Shown in pieces: positions 1-7,850 of a DNA stretch of 19,036 nt (its first letter is position 1; the number at the start of each line of letters is the position of its first letter). Made by a program: the position numbers and the translations under genes. The notes below the pieces were generated by a model, which did not search any database, was not told where the DNA came from, and saw only the letters and a list, made by a program, of their open reading frames with translations. This DNA comes from Bdellovibrionales bacterium (GTDB lineage Bacteria > Bdellovibrionota > UBA2428), in the NCBI GenBank assembly GCA_018266335.1, contig JAFEAR010000038.1, forward strand, positions 1 to 19,036. The letters run 5' to 3'.

Positions 1-114
1 CAGGCCGTCGCCGATACCGACTGTTCCTATTGCTATGCCTGTTACACGGGCAACTATCCGACCGAACTCGTCAACATCGAAGAACTAAAGGCCGAGCGCG
101 CGCGCGAAGTCTAA
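1..114 (+). CDS. purF: Amidophosphoribosyltransferase, C-terminal end (partial)
   Basis: Frame 1 is open from the window edge to a TAA at 112-114 and gives 37 residues. It contains the Cys-rich stretch YCYACYTGNYPTEL, which matches the conserved C-terminal tail of PurF (glutamine PRPP amidotransferase), the enzyme of the first step of de novo purine synthesis. The catalytic N-terminal glutaminase and the PRPP-binding loop lie outside the window, so only the tail can be judged. Its stop codon overlaps the stop codon of the convergent dehydrogenase gene (TAG on the minus strand at 111-113), so the two genes share their 3' ends with no room for a separate terminator. Confidence 0.85.
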   Translation, partial: QAVADTDCSYCYACYTGNYPTELVNIEELKAERAREV

Positions 115-1199
115 CCGTCGATCGCGATCACGTTCTTGATGCCGCCCGCGGAACCCTCGATCAGTTGCGCGTGATCCGCCATGTCGTAGCGCCGTGAAAT
201 CAGACGTCGAACCGCTTGTGGGAACTCCCGGTCAAACGTCGCGAGGTCGGCGATCGCGTCCGTAAACGCCTGGCGTCCGGCATTGACCGTCCCCAGCAAC
301 ACCTGGTTCTTCAGCACCATATTCCACATCAGGCGATCCGTGTCCACCGGCACAGGACCCGCATGCCCCGCCGCTCCCGCCAGCACGAACACGCCGTTCG
401 TACCCAGATGGCGCAGCATATCGAACGCGAACGCCGACGATCCCGCAGCCTCGTACACCAGGTCGATGTTGCCCAGCGCAGTCGCGACTTCGGCACCATC
501 GCGAACGTCGCCCACGGAGATGTATTCGATACCGGCGGCCGCGCAGATGGAGGCTTTGGGATCATTCGCCGGTTCGCGGGAAAACACCGCCGTACGGTAC
601 CCGCGGATTCGCAGCGCCATCGCGCCCAGCAGTCCCACAGGACCCGCGCCCAACACCAGCGCCGTTCGCGAACCGTGCCACGGGAGGCGGGATTGTACGG
701 CATCCACCTGCTGCAGGGCTTTTTCCGCGACCGTCAGAGGTTCGGCCAGCACGGCGAACTCGCGCAAATGCGGCGGGACCTTGACCACCTGCGCTTCCTC
801 TTCCACCACGAACGACGTCATAAAGCCGTGCAAATGCTGGATGCCGCGCTCGGCGTAGGTGCCGGTGCCGCAAAAATCCTGGCGTCGAGCCTCGCACGGA
901 ACGCATCCGGCGACTCCGCAAGGCCGCCGCACCATCGCCACCACCAGATCGCCTGGCTGAACAGAAGTAACGTCCGCTCCAATTTCCACAACCTCGCCCA
1001 GCGATTCGTGTCCCAGGACCAGGAAATCATAGCCTTCGGGCGGGGTTCCGAAGATGCCACGGCTGATTTCGCGGTCCGTCGCACAGACGCCAACTTCGAG
1101 GATGCGGATCTTAATGCTGGTGCGGGAACTTAGCTCGGGTTCGGGGATGCTGGCGAAGCCCGTCTCGCGCGCAGCCGGATGTACGGCGATGGCTTTCAT
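111..1199 (-). CDS. Zinc-dependent medium-chain dehydrogenase, glucose dehydrogenase-like
   Basis: This 362-residue protein has the medium-chain dehydrogenase layout. The N-terminal catalytic domain holds GVCATD (Cys39), GHES (His64, Glu65) and LAEPL (Glu153), the expected catalytic zinc ligands. Cys94, Cys99, Cys102 and Cys110 form a structural zinc lobe, and a Rossmann fold begins at GAGPVG (184-189). The combination of the N-terminal motifs, the RRPCGVAGC segment and HGFM around 124-127 resembles glucose 1-dehydrogenases of the archaeal/bacterial GlcDH branch, which oxidise aldoses with NAD(P). The exact sugar or alcohol cannot be read from sequence. ATG at 1197-1199 has a weak purine-rich site (AGAGAG) upstream. 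It converges on purF and diverges from the radical SAM gene. Confidence 0.8.
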   Translation of the reverse strand: MKAIAVHPAARETGFASIPEPELSSRTSIKIRILEVGVCATDREISRGIFGTPPEGYDFLVLGHESLGEVVEIGADVTSVQPGDLVVAMVRRPCGVAGCVPCEARRQDFCGTGTYAERGIQHLHGFMTSFVVEEEAQVVKVPPHLREFAVLAEPLTVAEKALQQVDAVQSRLPWHGSRTALVLGAGPVGLLGAMALRIRGYRTAVFSREPANDPKASICAAAGIEYISVGDVRDGAEVATALGNIDLVYEAAGSSAFAFDMLRHLGTNGVFVLAGAAGHAGPVPVDTDRLMWNMVLKNQVLLGTVNAGRQAFTDAIADLATFDREFPQAVRRLISRRYDMADHAQLIEGSAGGIKNVIAIDG

Positions 1200-1291
1200 G
1201 CTGGATCTCTCTTCAGGCTAGCATCGCGGCTTCCGCTGGACCGCCGAAATCGCCATTCACCCCCCCGGAACCGCGCCTTGGCGACCGGATG

Positions 1292-1319
1292 TTACAGCCT
1301 CCCCGCCTTATGGGATAAT
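1292..1319 (+). promoter_or_regulatory. Possible promoter of the radical SAM gene
   Basis: TTACAG at 1292-1297 and GATAAT at 1314-1319 are separated by 16 bases. The -10 box is good and the -35 box is weak. Initiation near 1326 would leave only about 13 bases before the upstream ATG at 1339 but a normal leader before the ATG at 1372, which supports the latter as the start. Sequence inspection only. Confidence 0.3.
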
Positions 1320-1371
1320 ACGAAGGTTAAGTTCACGAATGGCTTTCCGATCAATTCGTTGGAACCGTAAG

Positions 1372-2385
1372 ATGAGCGCAGTCTCCCGCCGCATGCGGGA
1401 ACTGAAGCTAGTGGCGTATGGAGCGGCCGACCGCGACCATCCGATCATGGCGCACATCATTCCGATCCGCCGCTGCAACCTCACGTGTACCTACTGCAAC
1501 GAGTACGACAACTACTCGAAGCCAGTACCGATAGACGTGATGATCGGCCGTATCAATAAACTGGCGGATCTGGGAACCACCATCATCACCTTGAGCGGTG
1601 GCGAGCCGTTGCTGCACCCGGAACTGGACGACATCATCGCCCAGATGCGGAAGCGCGGCGTCCTGGCTTGCATGATCACCAACGGGTATCTGCTGATGCC
1701 GGACCGGATCGAGCGGTTGAACCGCGCCGGCCTCGATCACATGCAGATTTCGATCGACAATGTGATGCCCGACGACGTGTCCAAGAAGTCGTTGAAAGTG
1801 CTGGACAAGAAGCTGCAGATGCTGTCCGAGCACGCCGATTTCCACGTGAACATCAACTCCGTCATCGGCGGCGGGATTCGCAATCCGGAAGACGCGCTCG
1901 TGGTATCCAAGCGCGCCCTGGAACTTGGCTTCTCCTCGACCCTCGGCATCATTCACGACGGCGACGGCCAGTTGCGGCCGCTCGGCCCTCGCGAACAGGA
2001 AATTTACCGCGAATTCAGCAAGGGCAAGAAGCGCCACTTTGCGCGTCTGCACGACATCTTTCAGGATGCGATCGCCGAAGGGCGTTCCACCGATTGGCGT
2101 TGCCGGGCCGGCGCCCGCTACGTGTACGTCTGCGAGGACGGGCTTGTGCACTATTGCTCGCAGCAGCGCGGCTATCCGGCCAAGCCGCTTGCCGAGTACT
2201 CGGTGGAGGACATCCGTCGCGAATATCTGACGGAAAAGTCCTGCGCACCGTATTGCACCATCTCCTGCGTGCACTACGTTTCGTACTTCGACTTCTTCCG
2301 CGCACCCCAGACGATCAAGTCCGCGCCGCTCGACCAGCACGGCGCGCCGGAACTGGTACAGATCCAAGGTTCCGGCCGGGACTAA
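1372..2385 (+). CDS. Radical SAM protein with Cys-rich C-terminal domain
   Basis: The protein has 337 residues from the ATG at 1372, chosen because GGAA lies 7 bases upstream; an in-frame ATG at 1339 would add 11 residues and has poorer spacing. The radical SAM cluster motif CNLTCTYC (Cys35, Cys39, Cys42) and GGEP (76-79, SAM-binding) are clear. The C-terminal part has six further cysteines (244, 254, 262, 291, 295, 299), arranged like a SPASM or twitch domain that holds one or more auxiliary iron-sulfur clusters. Such enzymes often modify peptides or act in cofactor synthesis, but no substrate peptide or recognisable pathway partner lies next to it. Function is therefore unknown. Its stop is 3 bases from the stop of the convergent kinase gene. 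Confidence 0.85.
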   Translation: MSAVSRRMRELKLVAYGAADRDHPIMAHIIPIRRCNLTCTYCNEYDNYSKPVPIDVMIGRINKLADLGTTIITLSGGEPLLHPELDDIIAQMRKRGVLACMITNGYLLMPDRIERLNRAGLDHMQISIDNVMPDDVSKKSLKVLDKKLQMLSEHADFHVNINSVIGGGIRNPEDALVVSKRALELGFSSTLGIIHDGDGQLRPLGPREQEIYREFSKGKKRHFARLHDIFQDAIAEGRSTDWRCRAGARYVYVCEDGLVHYCSQQRGYPAKPLAEYSVEDIRREYLTEKSCAPYCTISCVHYVSYFDFFRAPQTIKSAPLDQHGAPELVQIQGSGRD

Positions 2386-2388
2386 TCT

Positions 2389-3072
2389 CTAGGGCTTCGC
2401 GGGAACCGGCCGCCGGACCTTAAATCCGGTCGTCGTATCCGCCTCTTCAATCTGTTCCACCACTCTCGCGGTTACGATTGCCGCCGGGGCGGACCCGTCC
2501 ACCCGCAGCAGATTGTCGTTGCCGTACCAATCCGCCGCCTGCCTGCCCAGTTCGCGATATTCACGGATCCGGCGTTCGATGGTTTGCGGCGTGTCGTCGG
2601 CGCGATGGCGCATCTCCATCCGGGTTTTCAGAACCTCATCCGGCGCATCGAGCAGAATCACGATGGGCCGCGGATACTTGTTTTCGGTGAGAAACTGCCG
2701 CAGCGACTCGGCCTGCGCCGGCGTCGTAGGATAGCCGTCCAGAATAAAGCCTTTCCCCGCATCGGGACGCAGTAGCCGGGCGCGCATCAACGCATCGGCT
2801 TCCGGCGCGGAGACAAGCTCACCTGAAGAAATGAGCGGTTGCAGCGCCTGGCTGAGCCTCGACGAGGACTGCTTGCCCAACTCCGCCCGCAGAACATCCT
2901 GCACCGAAATCGCCGGTACTTTGTACTTCCGGGCGAGGCTCTTGGCGTGGAGCGATTTGCCGACCCCGGGAGGTCCAATCAGGAGGAGAACGAGCGAGTT
3001 TCTGGGCTTCTGCGCAGACAGGAAACTGGCACTGAAAAGGGTGAGTATGGCCAGGCTAGCGAGACGGATCAC
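2389..3072 (-). CDS. Adenylate kinase-like protein with N-terminal export signal
   Basis: This is a nucleoside monophosphate kinase of the adenylate kinase fold, 227 residues from a GTG at 3070-3072. It has the P-loop GPPGVGKS (33-40), a FILDGYP segment like that of the AMP-binding/core domain, and RADDTPQTI followed by arginines as in the lid and catalytic arginine region. The lid is the short form without zinc cysteines. Unusually, a hydrophobic stretch precedes the P-loop and ends in FLSAQ, a plausible signal peptidase I site after residue 20. No in-frame ATG exists near the start; a TTG at 3088-3090 would add six residues, and neither start has a clear ribosome binding site. The kinase family call is firm; export and start are inferred. 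Confidence 0.75.
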   Translation of the reverse strand: MIRLASLAILTLFSASFLSAQKPRNSLVLLLIGPPGVGKSLHAKSLARKYKVPAISVQDVLRAELGKQSSSRLSQALQPLISSGELVSAPEADALMRARLLRPDAGKGFILDGYPTTPAQAESLRQFLTENKYPRPIVILLDAPDEVLKTRMEMRHRADDTPQTIERRIREYRELGRQAADWYGNDNLLRVDGSAPAAIVTARVVEQIEEADTTTGFKVRRPVPAKP

Positions 3073-3110
3073 GCATCTATTATCGGACAAACAAATTCTT
3101 GCTGGAAAAG

Positions 3111-3139
3111 TTGATCGGCTGGGGTGGTTACGCTACTAT
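3111..3139 (+). promoter_or_regulatory. Promoter of tRNA-fMet
   Basis: TTGATC at 3111-3116 and TACTAT at 3134-3139 have the ideal 17-base spacing, immediately before the tRNA gene. The predicted initiation point (about 3145-3147) nearly coincides with the first base of the mature tRNA, so the primary transcript would have almost no 5' leader. Confidence 0.6.
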
Positions 3140-3144
3140 AGCGT

Positions 3145-3216
<72 letters not shown>

Positions 3217-3221
<5 letters not shown>

Positions 3222-3236
3222 ACCTCTTGTTGGTTT
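3217..3236 (+). terminator. Weak hairpin after tRNA-fMet
   Basis: AACCAAC at 3217-3223 pairs with GTTGGTT at 3229-3235 around a five-base loop and is followed by a short T-containing tract. The left arm includes the tRNA CCA end, so hairpin formation and tRNA folding would compete. It could terminate the tRNA transcript; the short T run makes this uncertain. Confidence 0.35.
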
Positions 3237-3292
3237 AGTTTCAACCTCTTAGGCCATTCCGGCCACCCTCCCCAAAAGTATCTAAAACAGCC

Positions 3293-3316
3293 AACTGTCA
3301 CCAAAACTGTCACCAA
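3293..3316. repeat. Tandem 12-bp direct repeat
   Basis: Two perfect adjacent copies of AACTGTCACCAA occupy 3293-3304 and 3305-3316, between the tRNA gene and the replication-initiator gene. Short direct repeats at this place could be iteron-like RepA binding sites or integrase arm-type sites. With only two copies, either is a guess. Confidence 0.7.
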
Positions 3317-3358
3317 TTTTGGGTCGATTTGGGATTCTTGCCTCTCCAAGGCGGCTCT

Positions 3359-4324
3359 GTGAACACCTTTGGGCAACCGAGGGGCACCCTGGAGCATGCA
3401 GGGCAAGTTCTTGCCCGAGACTTCGGCGAGTTCGTCGTCTCCAAACAGAAGCTGAAGAAGGCTGAGGGCATTTGTCTGGTGCGGGAAAAGAGGGAAACCG
3501 CTACTCAGACGCTGGGGTTTACGGCTAGGCCGTTTGTGTTGTGTGGACTGCCCATTAGGCGTCCGCCTGCGGGCCAACTTCTTTTTGAGCGCCGGAACGG
3601 ACACTTCACTCTTCAAGTCACGGGTCACCCCGACTTTGGCCTTCCCTTTGGCCAGGATCGCCTTGTGCCGATCTTCTTGGCGACGATGGCCGTCCAGCAG
3701 CAGAGTCGAATCGTCCGTTTCGAGTCGGCGGCTGAGCTACTAGATACATTTGGGCTTTCGAAGGGTGGAAAGGAGTACCGACGTCTGATTTCTGCGTTCG
3801 AGCGGATCTTCGGCGCAACGATCTTCTTCGGTTCCGAGTCGAGTCGGCTTCCCGCGAAGGTGGTCCACCGTTCTCGTTTCAATTTCCTGTCAGAGGCGCA
3901 GATTTGGTACAACCACGACTCCGCCCACCCACCTCTCTCAGATGAGTTCGCCAACGTCGTCATCCTCAGTGAAGAGTTCTATCGCGAGATTTCAGAGCAC
4001 CCGATACCAGCCGACCTTGATGCCGTCAAGGTGCTGGCATCGGCGCCAGCCGTCTTGGACTTGTTCGTCTGGCTGACCTATCGCTGCTTCTCTGCGAAGG
4101 GCTCGGAACGGATTCCGCTATTTGGGGGCTTTGGCCTTGCCCAGCAGCTCGGTTGTGTGGAGTACTCGCGACCTCGGCGATTTCGGGCGATGCTGGAGCA
4201 ATGGCTTGCTTCAATCCGAAGGCTTTGGCCAGGTTGCCCCGCCATGGTTTCTAGTGATGGTAGCGCGCTTCTAGTGAACCATTCGAAAGCGGTACTCCCG
4301 CGGCGCGAATCAGAGTTTGGTTGA
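3359..4324 (+). CDS. RepA-type plasmid replication initiator-like protein
   Basis: The protein resembles the RepA_C family of plasmid replication initiators. The core LPFGQDRLVPIFLATMAV (residues 95-112 from the start used here) is followed by a segment with SAAELLDTFGLSKGGKEYRRL and a conserved phenylalanine-rich stretch near FGATIFFG, in the order seen in the winged-helix initiators. No ATG occurs in the N-terminal third. The GTG at 3359 is used because AAGG lies 7 bases upstream; a TTG at 3329 would add ten residues. Only the part after about residue 50 looks family-like, so the true start is uncertain. No partition genes or integrase are seen beside it, which suggests an integrated or decayed plasmid part at the island edge. 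DNA composition is lower in GC than to the left of the tRNA. Confidence 0.65.
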   Translation: MNTFGQPRGTLEHAGQVLARDFGEFVVSKQKLKKAEGICLVREKRETATQTLGFTARPFVLCGLPIRRPPAGQLLFERRNGHFTLQVTGHPDFGLPFGQDRLVPIFLATMAVQQQSRIVRFESAAELLDTFGLSKGGKEYRRLISAFERIFGATIFFGSESSRLPAKVVHRSRFNFLSEAQIWYNHDSAHPPLSDEFANVVILSEEFYREISEHPIPADLDAVKVLASAPAVLDLFVWLTYRCFSAKGSERIPLFGGFGLAQQLGCVEYSRPRRFRAMLEQWLASIRRLWPGCPAMVSSDGSALLVNHSKAVLPRRESEFG

Positions 4325-4341
4325 AAATCGGAGTTGAAACT

Positions 4342-4476
4342 ATGCGCGGCATCGACTCAGACGTACTTCAAGCTCCTCGGATTGCTGTCCCAACATCGCA
4401 CTTCAAATACCTCATGCAAGGAAGTACGATGGAGTTGTCATGGGCAGTGATGGCGGCAACCTCCTACCGATTCTGA
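4342..4476 (+). CDS. Possible 44-residue leader ORF overlapping sigZ start
   Basis: An ATG at 4342 has GGAG eight bases upstream and opens a 44-codon frame ending with TGA at 4474-4476, inside the first codons of the sigma factor gene in another frame. The peptide has no recognised motif. It could be a leader ORF that couples translation to the sigma gene, or chance. The good ribosome binding site is the only positive evidence. Confidence 0.25.
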   Translation: MRGIDSDVLQAPRIAVPTSHFKYLMQGSTMELSWAVMAATSYRF

Positions 4477-5039
4477 ATGATGGCGGCCCTGTGTCAGAGG
4501 CAGCCCTTGCTAGTCTGCTACCTAAGCTCCGCGGATTTTTGGCCAAACGAATCTCCAACGCGGCTGACGTGGAGGATACGGCGCAGGACATCCTTCTGCG
4601 CGTCTACCAAGGCGCTGGTCAGCTTTCCGACGAAACCCGCATCCATGCTTGGATCTGGCAGATCGCAAAGAATGCTGTGATTGACCACTACCGACGGAAG
4701 ACCATCCGGGCGGTCGATGTTGACGATCTAGATCTTCAGTCAAACGATCAACCAGCCGATGTTGAGGAAATCGTAGAGAGCTGGTTAGCCCCGATGATTG
4801 CCGCTCTGCCTGAACCTTATCGAGAGGCAGTGCAACTCAGTGAGTTGGAGGGAATGGCGCAGGCGGATGTTGCCGCACGGCTTTCGCTCAGCCTGCCCGC
4901 TGCCAAGTCGCGAATCCAACGAGGACGCGCCAAGTTGCGAGAGGCTTTGGTGGCTTGTTGCCAGTTTGAGTTCGACCGCAATGGAAAGATTGTCGGATAC
5001 CGCAGGATCGGCCCAGATTGCGTGCCTGGTAATTGTTGA
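4440..5039 (+). CDS. sigZ: ECF-type sigma factor, SigZ-like, with Cys-rich tail
   Basis: This 199-residue protein has sigma-70 region 2 (about 25-90, including EDTAQDILLRVY and AWIWQIAKNAVIDHYR) and region 4 (about 122-170, with a helix-turn-helix at QADVAARLSLSLPAAKSRI). The start ATG has GGAG five bases upstream. The tail after region 4 reads CCQFEFDRNGKIVGYRR and ends with further cysteines: Cys173, Cys174, Cys194 and Cys199. This tail is characteristic of SigZ-like sigma factors and could bind a metal or metalloid. No anti-sigma factor gene lies next to it, so activity may be controlled by the tail itself. It stands at the head of the rightward flavoprotein/MFS pair, which may be a target. 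The SigZ assignment is from recall of the tail pattern. Confidence 0.85.
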   Translation: MGSDGGNLLPILNDGGPVSEAALASLLPKLRGFLAKRISNAADVEDTAQDILLRVYQGAGQLSDETRIHAWIWQIAKNAVIDHYRRKTIRAVDVDDLDLQSNDQPADVEEIVESWLAPMIAALPEPYREAVQLSELEGMAQADVAARLSLSLPAAKSRIQRGRAKLREALVACCQFEFDRNGKIVGYRRIGPDCVPGNC

Positions 5040-5108
5040 GAGATTTTTCGGCGCGATCTGCGTCTTTTTCTGTTGTTCCCGTCTTTTGGGGTGAGAGCAA
5101 GATACCCC

Positions 5109-6524
5109 ATGACAACAAACACTTCGATTCTTCCGGTCGCGATTATAGGCGCCGGTCCCGTCGGCTTGGCCGCAGCAGCCCACCTCATTCAACGCGGCCT
5201 TGAGCCCTTGGTCCTCGAGTCCGGGTCCCAGGTCGCCGACCACTTTCGGCAGTACGGTCATGTTCGACTCTTCTCCCCTTGGAAGTACAACATTGACAAA
5301 GCGGCGTCACGGCTACTCCAAGAGCATGGTTGGAATGAACCTGAAGCTCAAGGTCTGCCAACCGCTCGTGAGGCAGTAGAGAATTATCTCGATCCCTTGG
5401 CCGCTCTGCCGGAGCTCGCCGGCAAAATTCGACTCCGGACTCGGGTCGTCTCTATCTCTCGGGAGGGGTTCGACAAGGTGAAAACGAAAGGCCGCGAGAT
5501 TAGCCCGTTCGTGATTCGCGTTCAAGGGCCGGAGGGGCAAGTAGAGGAGCTCAAAGCAAGAGCAGTTATCGACGCATCAGGGACTTGGTCTTCGCCGAAT
5601 CCGCTTGGAGCGAATGGACTCCAGGCCATCGGTGAGCCCGAACACGCAGATCAGATTTTCTATGGCATTCCCGATGCACTCGGCACGCTTCGAGCGCGGT
5701 ACGCGGGGCGCACAACACTGGTTGTGGGCTCGGGTCATTCGGCGGCGAATAGCCTGCTCGCCCTGGCCGAACTCGCGCAGTTGGAACCGGGAACCGAGGT
5801 CCTTTGGGCAGTACGAGGAACCGATTTGAATCGCGTATTCGGTGGCGGGGCCGCCGACGCGCTACCAGCGCGTGGACAGCTGGGCATCGCGCTCAGCGCC
5901 CTCCAGAAATCCGGAAAGCTCACTGTCTCGACAGATTTTCGCATCGACAGCGTTGAGGGCGACGACAAGACCCTTACCGTAACTGGACACAACTCTGCCG
6001 GGGAGCCCCGAAAGATCGAGGGAATTCACGAGATCGTTTGCGCCACTGGACAACGGCCGGACTACTCGATGGCGAGAGAACTGCGCCTGAAGCTCGACCC
6101 ATGGCTTGAGTCGTCAGAGGCGCTAGGTCCACTGATCGATCCAAACTTGCATAGTTGCGGCACCGTACGGCCACATGGCCACAAGGAGCTCGCTCATCCC
6201 GAACCTGGCTTCTACACCGCTGGAGTGAAGAGCTATGGCCGAGCGCCAACCTTTCTGATGGCCACAGGCTATGAGCAGGTGCGGTCGATCGCGTCCGCTA
6301 TTGCTGGAGATATTGCAGCAGCCGACGACGTGCAATTGGATCTACCAGAGACTGGCGTTTGCAGCGTTAGCTTCAGCGAACCCAAGGCAACCGCAGGCTG
6401 CTGCGAAGTGCCTTCAGCTGCCGCTCCAGTGGCGACCGAAGCGGGGTGCTGCACGACGAATTCCCAGCCAACAGCGAAGCCCGCCCTAACTGTGGTGCAG
6501 CCCGCCGGTTCCTGCTGCGGATGA
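5109..6524 (+). CDS. FAD/NAD(P)-binding flavoprotein of ars islands with Cys-Cys tail
   Basis: The protein has 471 residues from the ATG at 5109; an upstream in-frame TTG is less likely because the fold begins directly after the ATG. There are two dinucleotide-binding folds: GAGPVG at 14-19 for FAD and GSGHSA at 207-212 for NAD(P), with an ATGQRPD motif near 312-318 as in flavin monooxygenase and pyridine-nucleotide oxidoreductase families. Related flavoproteins (sometimes called ArsO) occur in arsenic operons, but their reaction is not settled, so no symbol is given. The last 55 residues form a low-complexity tail with Cys418 and Cys pairs at 431/432, 447/448 and 469/470, which looks like a flexible As(III)-binding extension. 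Its TGA overlaps the start of the MFS gene, so the two are translationally coupled. Confidence 0.8.
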   Translation: MTTNTSILPVAIIGAGPVGLAAAAHLIQRGLEPLVLESGSQVADHFRQYGHVRLFSPWKYNIDKAASRLLQEHGWNEPEAQGLPTAREAVENYLDPLAALPELAGKIRLRTRVVSISREGFDKVKTKGREISPFVIRVQGPEGQVEELKARAVIDASGTWSSPNPLGANGLQAIGEPEHADQIFYGIPDALGTLRARYAGRTTLVVGSGHSAANSLLALAELAQLEPGTEVLWAVRGTDLNRVFGGGAADALPARGQLGIALSALQKSGKLTVSTDFRIDSVEGDDKTLTVTGHNSAGEPRKIEGIHEIVCATGQRPDYSMARELRLKLDPWLESSEALGPLIDPNLHSCGTVRPHGHKELAHPEPGFYTAGVKSYGRAPTFLMATGYEQVRSIASAIAGDIAAADDVQLDLPETGVCSVSFSEPKATAGCCEVPSAAAPVATEAGCCTTNSQPTAKPALTVVQPAGSCCG

Positions 6525-7750
6525 TGGAAGCGCACCGGGAATCCAGCACAGTTGCTTCCCGGCCAGAGGTCGATTGGCTTCCCGTGTGGGCGCTCTGCGT
6601 AACTCAGGTGATTTCCTGGGGAACGCTGTTCTACGCCTTCTCCGTCCTATTGCGACCAATGGGAGCCAGCCGTGGATGGGATCAATCGGAGATGGTGGGA
6701 GCATTTTCTGTTGCCCTGCTTGCCTCTGGACTAGCCGCGTACCCAGCCGGCACGATGATTCATCGCTTTGAAGGGCGCTTGGTGATGAGTGTTGGATCGG
6801 TGCTGGCGGCGATGGCGCTTCTAATCGTCGCGTTCTCACAGTCGCTTGCGCTCTTCTTCCTGGGATGGGCCGTAGCAGGGATCGCGATGGCGCTGACCCT
6901 CTATGAGCCGGCGTTTTCTGTGCTGACTTCGCTATATGAAGTGGACTACAAGCGTGCAGTGACGACTGTTACGCTGGCAGGCGGGTTTGCCAGCACCGTG
7001 TTCTGGCCGTTAACCGAGAGTTTGGTTGGATGGATCGGTTGGCGGCAAGCGCTCATTTTCTACGCCGGTCTCCATGTGGCCGTTTGCCTGCCAGCACACT
7101 TCTTCGGCCTCCGCCGAGCCGGAGGGGCGCAAACTCCGCTCGTAACTTCGACAGATCCAGCAATGACAGTTTCCGACCTGATTCGGCAACCGCGATTCCT
7201 CCTCCTCGCACTGAGCTACACCTTCAATGCGATTGTCTTTTCCATCGTCTCGGTTCACCTGATCCCGCTCTTACAAACTAAGGGGATTTCACCGCAGCAG
7301 GCCGCTTGGTTGGCCGCGGCCGCTGGACCGATGCAGGTGGCGGGAAGGGTAGCGGAGTTTCGTTTCGGCAACCGCTGGCCCGCCGCCCTGACTGGAAAAG
7401 TTGCGTTGCTTATGCTCATTCCGGCACTGGCTGGACTGGCGATTCCCAGCGCTCCGATCGTTCTCCTACTTGCCAGCATCGGCCTTTATGGGGTGAGCAA
7501 TGGCGTGATGACAATTGTGCGTGGCGTAAGCATCGTGGAGTTGTTTGGCCGGCAAAGCTTCGCTCAAGTGAGTGGGGCACTTGCCGCACCGTCAACCCTG
7601 GCAAGAGCCGCAGGTCCAATTCTCGCCTCGCTGTTGCTTGTTCAATCGACGGGATATGGGGGGGTGCTCGCAGCGATGATCGCGCTTGCAAGCATCTCAG
7701 TCGTGCTCTTCGCCCGCGCGAGCGGGCCAACAAAGCACCAGATCGACTAA
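6521..7750 (+). CDS. MFS transporter, possible arsenical exporter
   Basis: A 409-residue, strongly hydrophobic protein with about twelve membrane segments and the major facilitator arrangement of two six-helix halves separated by a central loop near residue 200. The start ATG at 6521 overlaps the flavoprotein TGA (ATGA), and a second ATG follows directly at 6524. The N-terminal segment with ISWGTLFYAFSVL resembles MFS proteins found in arsenic operons, including the ArsK-type exporters of As(III) and organoarsenicals. A monocarboxylate-type MFS is the alternative. The tight link to the flavoprotein suggests that one makes or modifies a species the other exports; this is inferred. It is followed by a strong terminator. 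Confidence 0.75.
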   Translation: MMEAHRESSTVASRPEVDWLPVWALCVTQVISWGTLFYAFSVLLRPMGASRGWDQSEMVGAFSVALLASGLAAYPAGTMIHRFEGRLVMSVGSVLAAMALLIVAFSQSLALFFLGWAVAGIAMALTLYEPAFSVLTSLYEVDYKRAVTTVTLAGGFASTVFWPLTESLVGWIGWRQALIFYAGLHVAVCLPAHFFGLRRAGGAQTPLVTSTDPAMTVSDLIRQPRFLLLALSYTFNAIVFSIVSVHLIPLLQTKGISPQQAAWLAAAAGPMQVAGRVAEFRFGNRWPAALTGKVALLMLIPALAGLAIPSAPIVLLLASIGLYGVSNGVMTIVRGVSIVELFGRQSFAQVSGALAAPSTLARAAGPILASLLLVQSTGYGGVLAAMIALASISVVLFARASGPTKHQID

Positions 7751-7800
7751 GTCGAAGAGGGGCTCGGCGCTTCGAACTCGTTCCTGTCTTCGATCACGGT

Positions 7801-7840
7801 GGTGGCTCCAGTCACATAGCTGGAGCCACCGTTTTTATTT
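7801..7840 (+). terminator. Strong rho-independent terminator
   Basis: A perfect 11-base-pair stem (GGTGGCTCCAG at 7801-7811 with CTGGAGCCACC at 7820-7830), an 8-base loop and GTTTTTATTT at 7831-7840. It ends the rightward flavoprotein/MFS transcript and lies between it and the convergent leftward peptide gene. On the minus strand the hairpin lacks a T run, so it is mainly one-directional. Confidence 0.92.
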
Positions 7841-7850
7841 CGTTTTGCTG

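Noticed and set aside
216..1133. Open frame of 305 codons on the plus strand
   Set aside because: It is antisense to the dehydrogenase gene, has low-complexity Arg/His-rich content and no family features; it is a shadow caused by high GC.
1408..2367. Open frame of 319 codons on the minus strand
   Set aside because: It is antisense to the radical SAM gene, whose motifs are clear; the reverse protein has none.
7752..7775. Six-base-pair hairpin (TCGAAG/CTTCGA) after the MFS stop
   Set aside because: Short stem, 12-base loop and no T run; the next hairpin is the real terminator.
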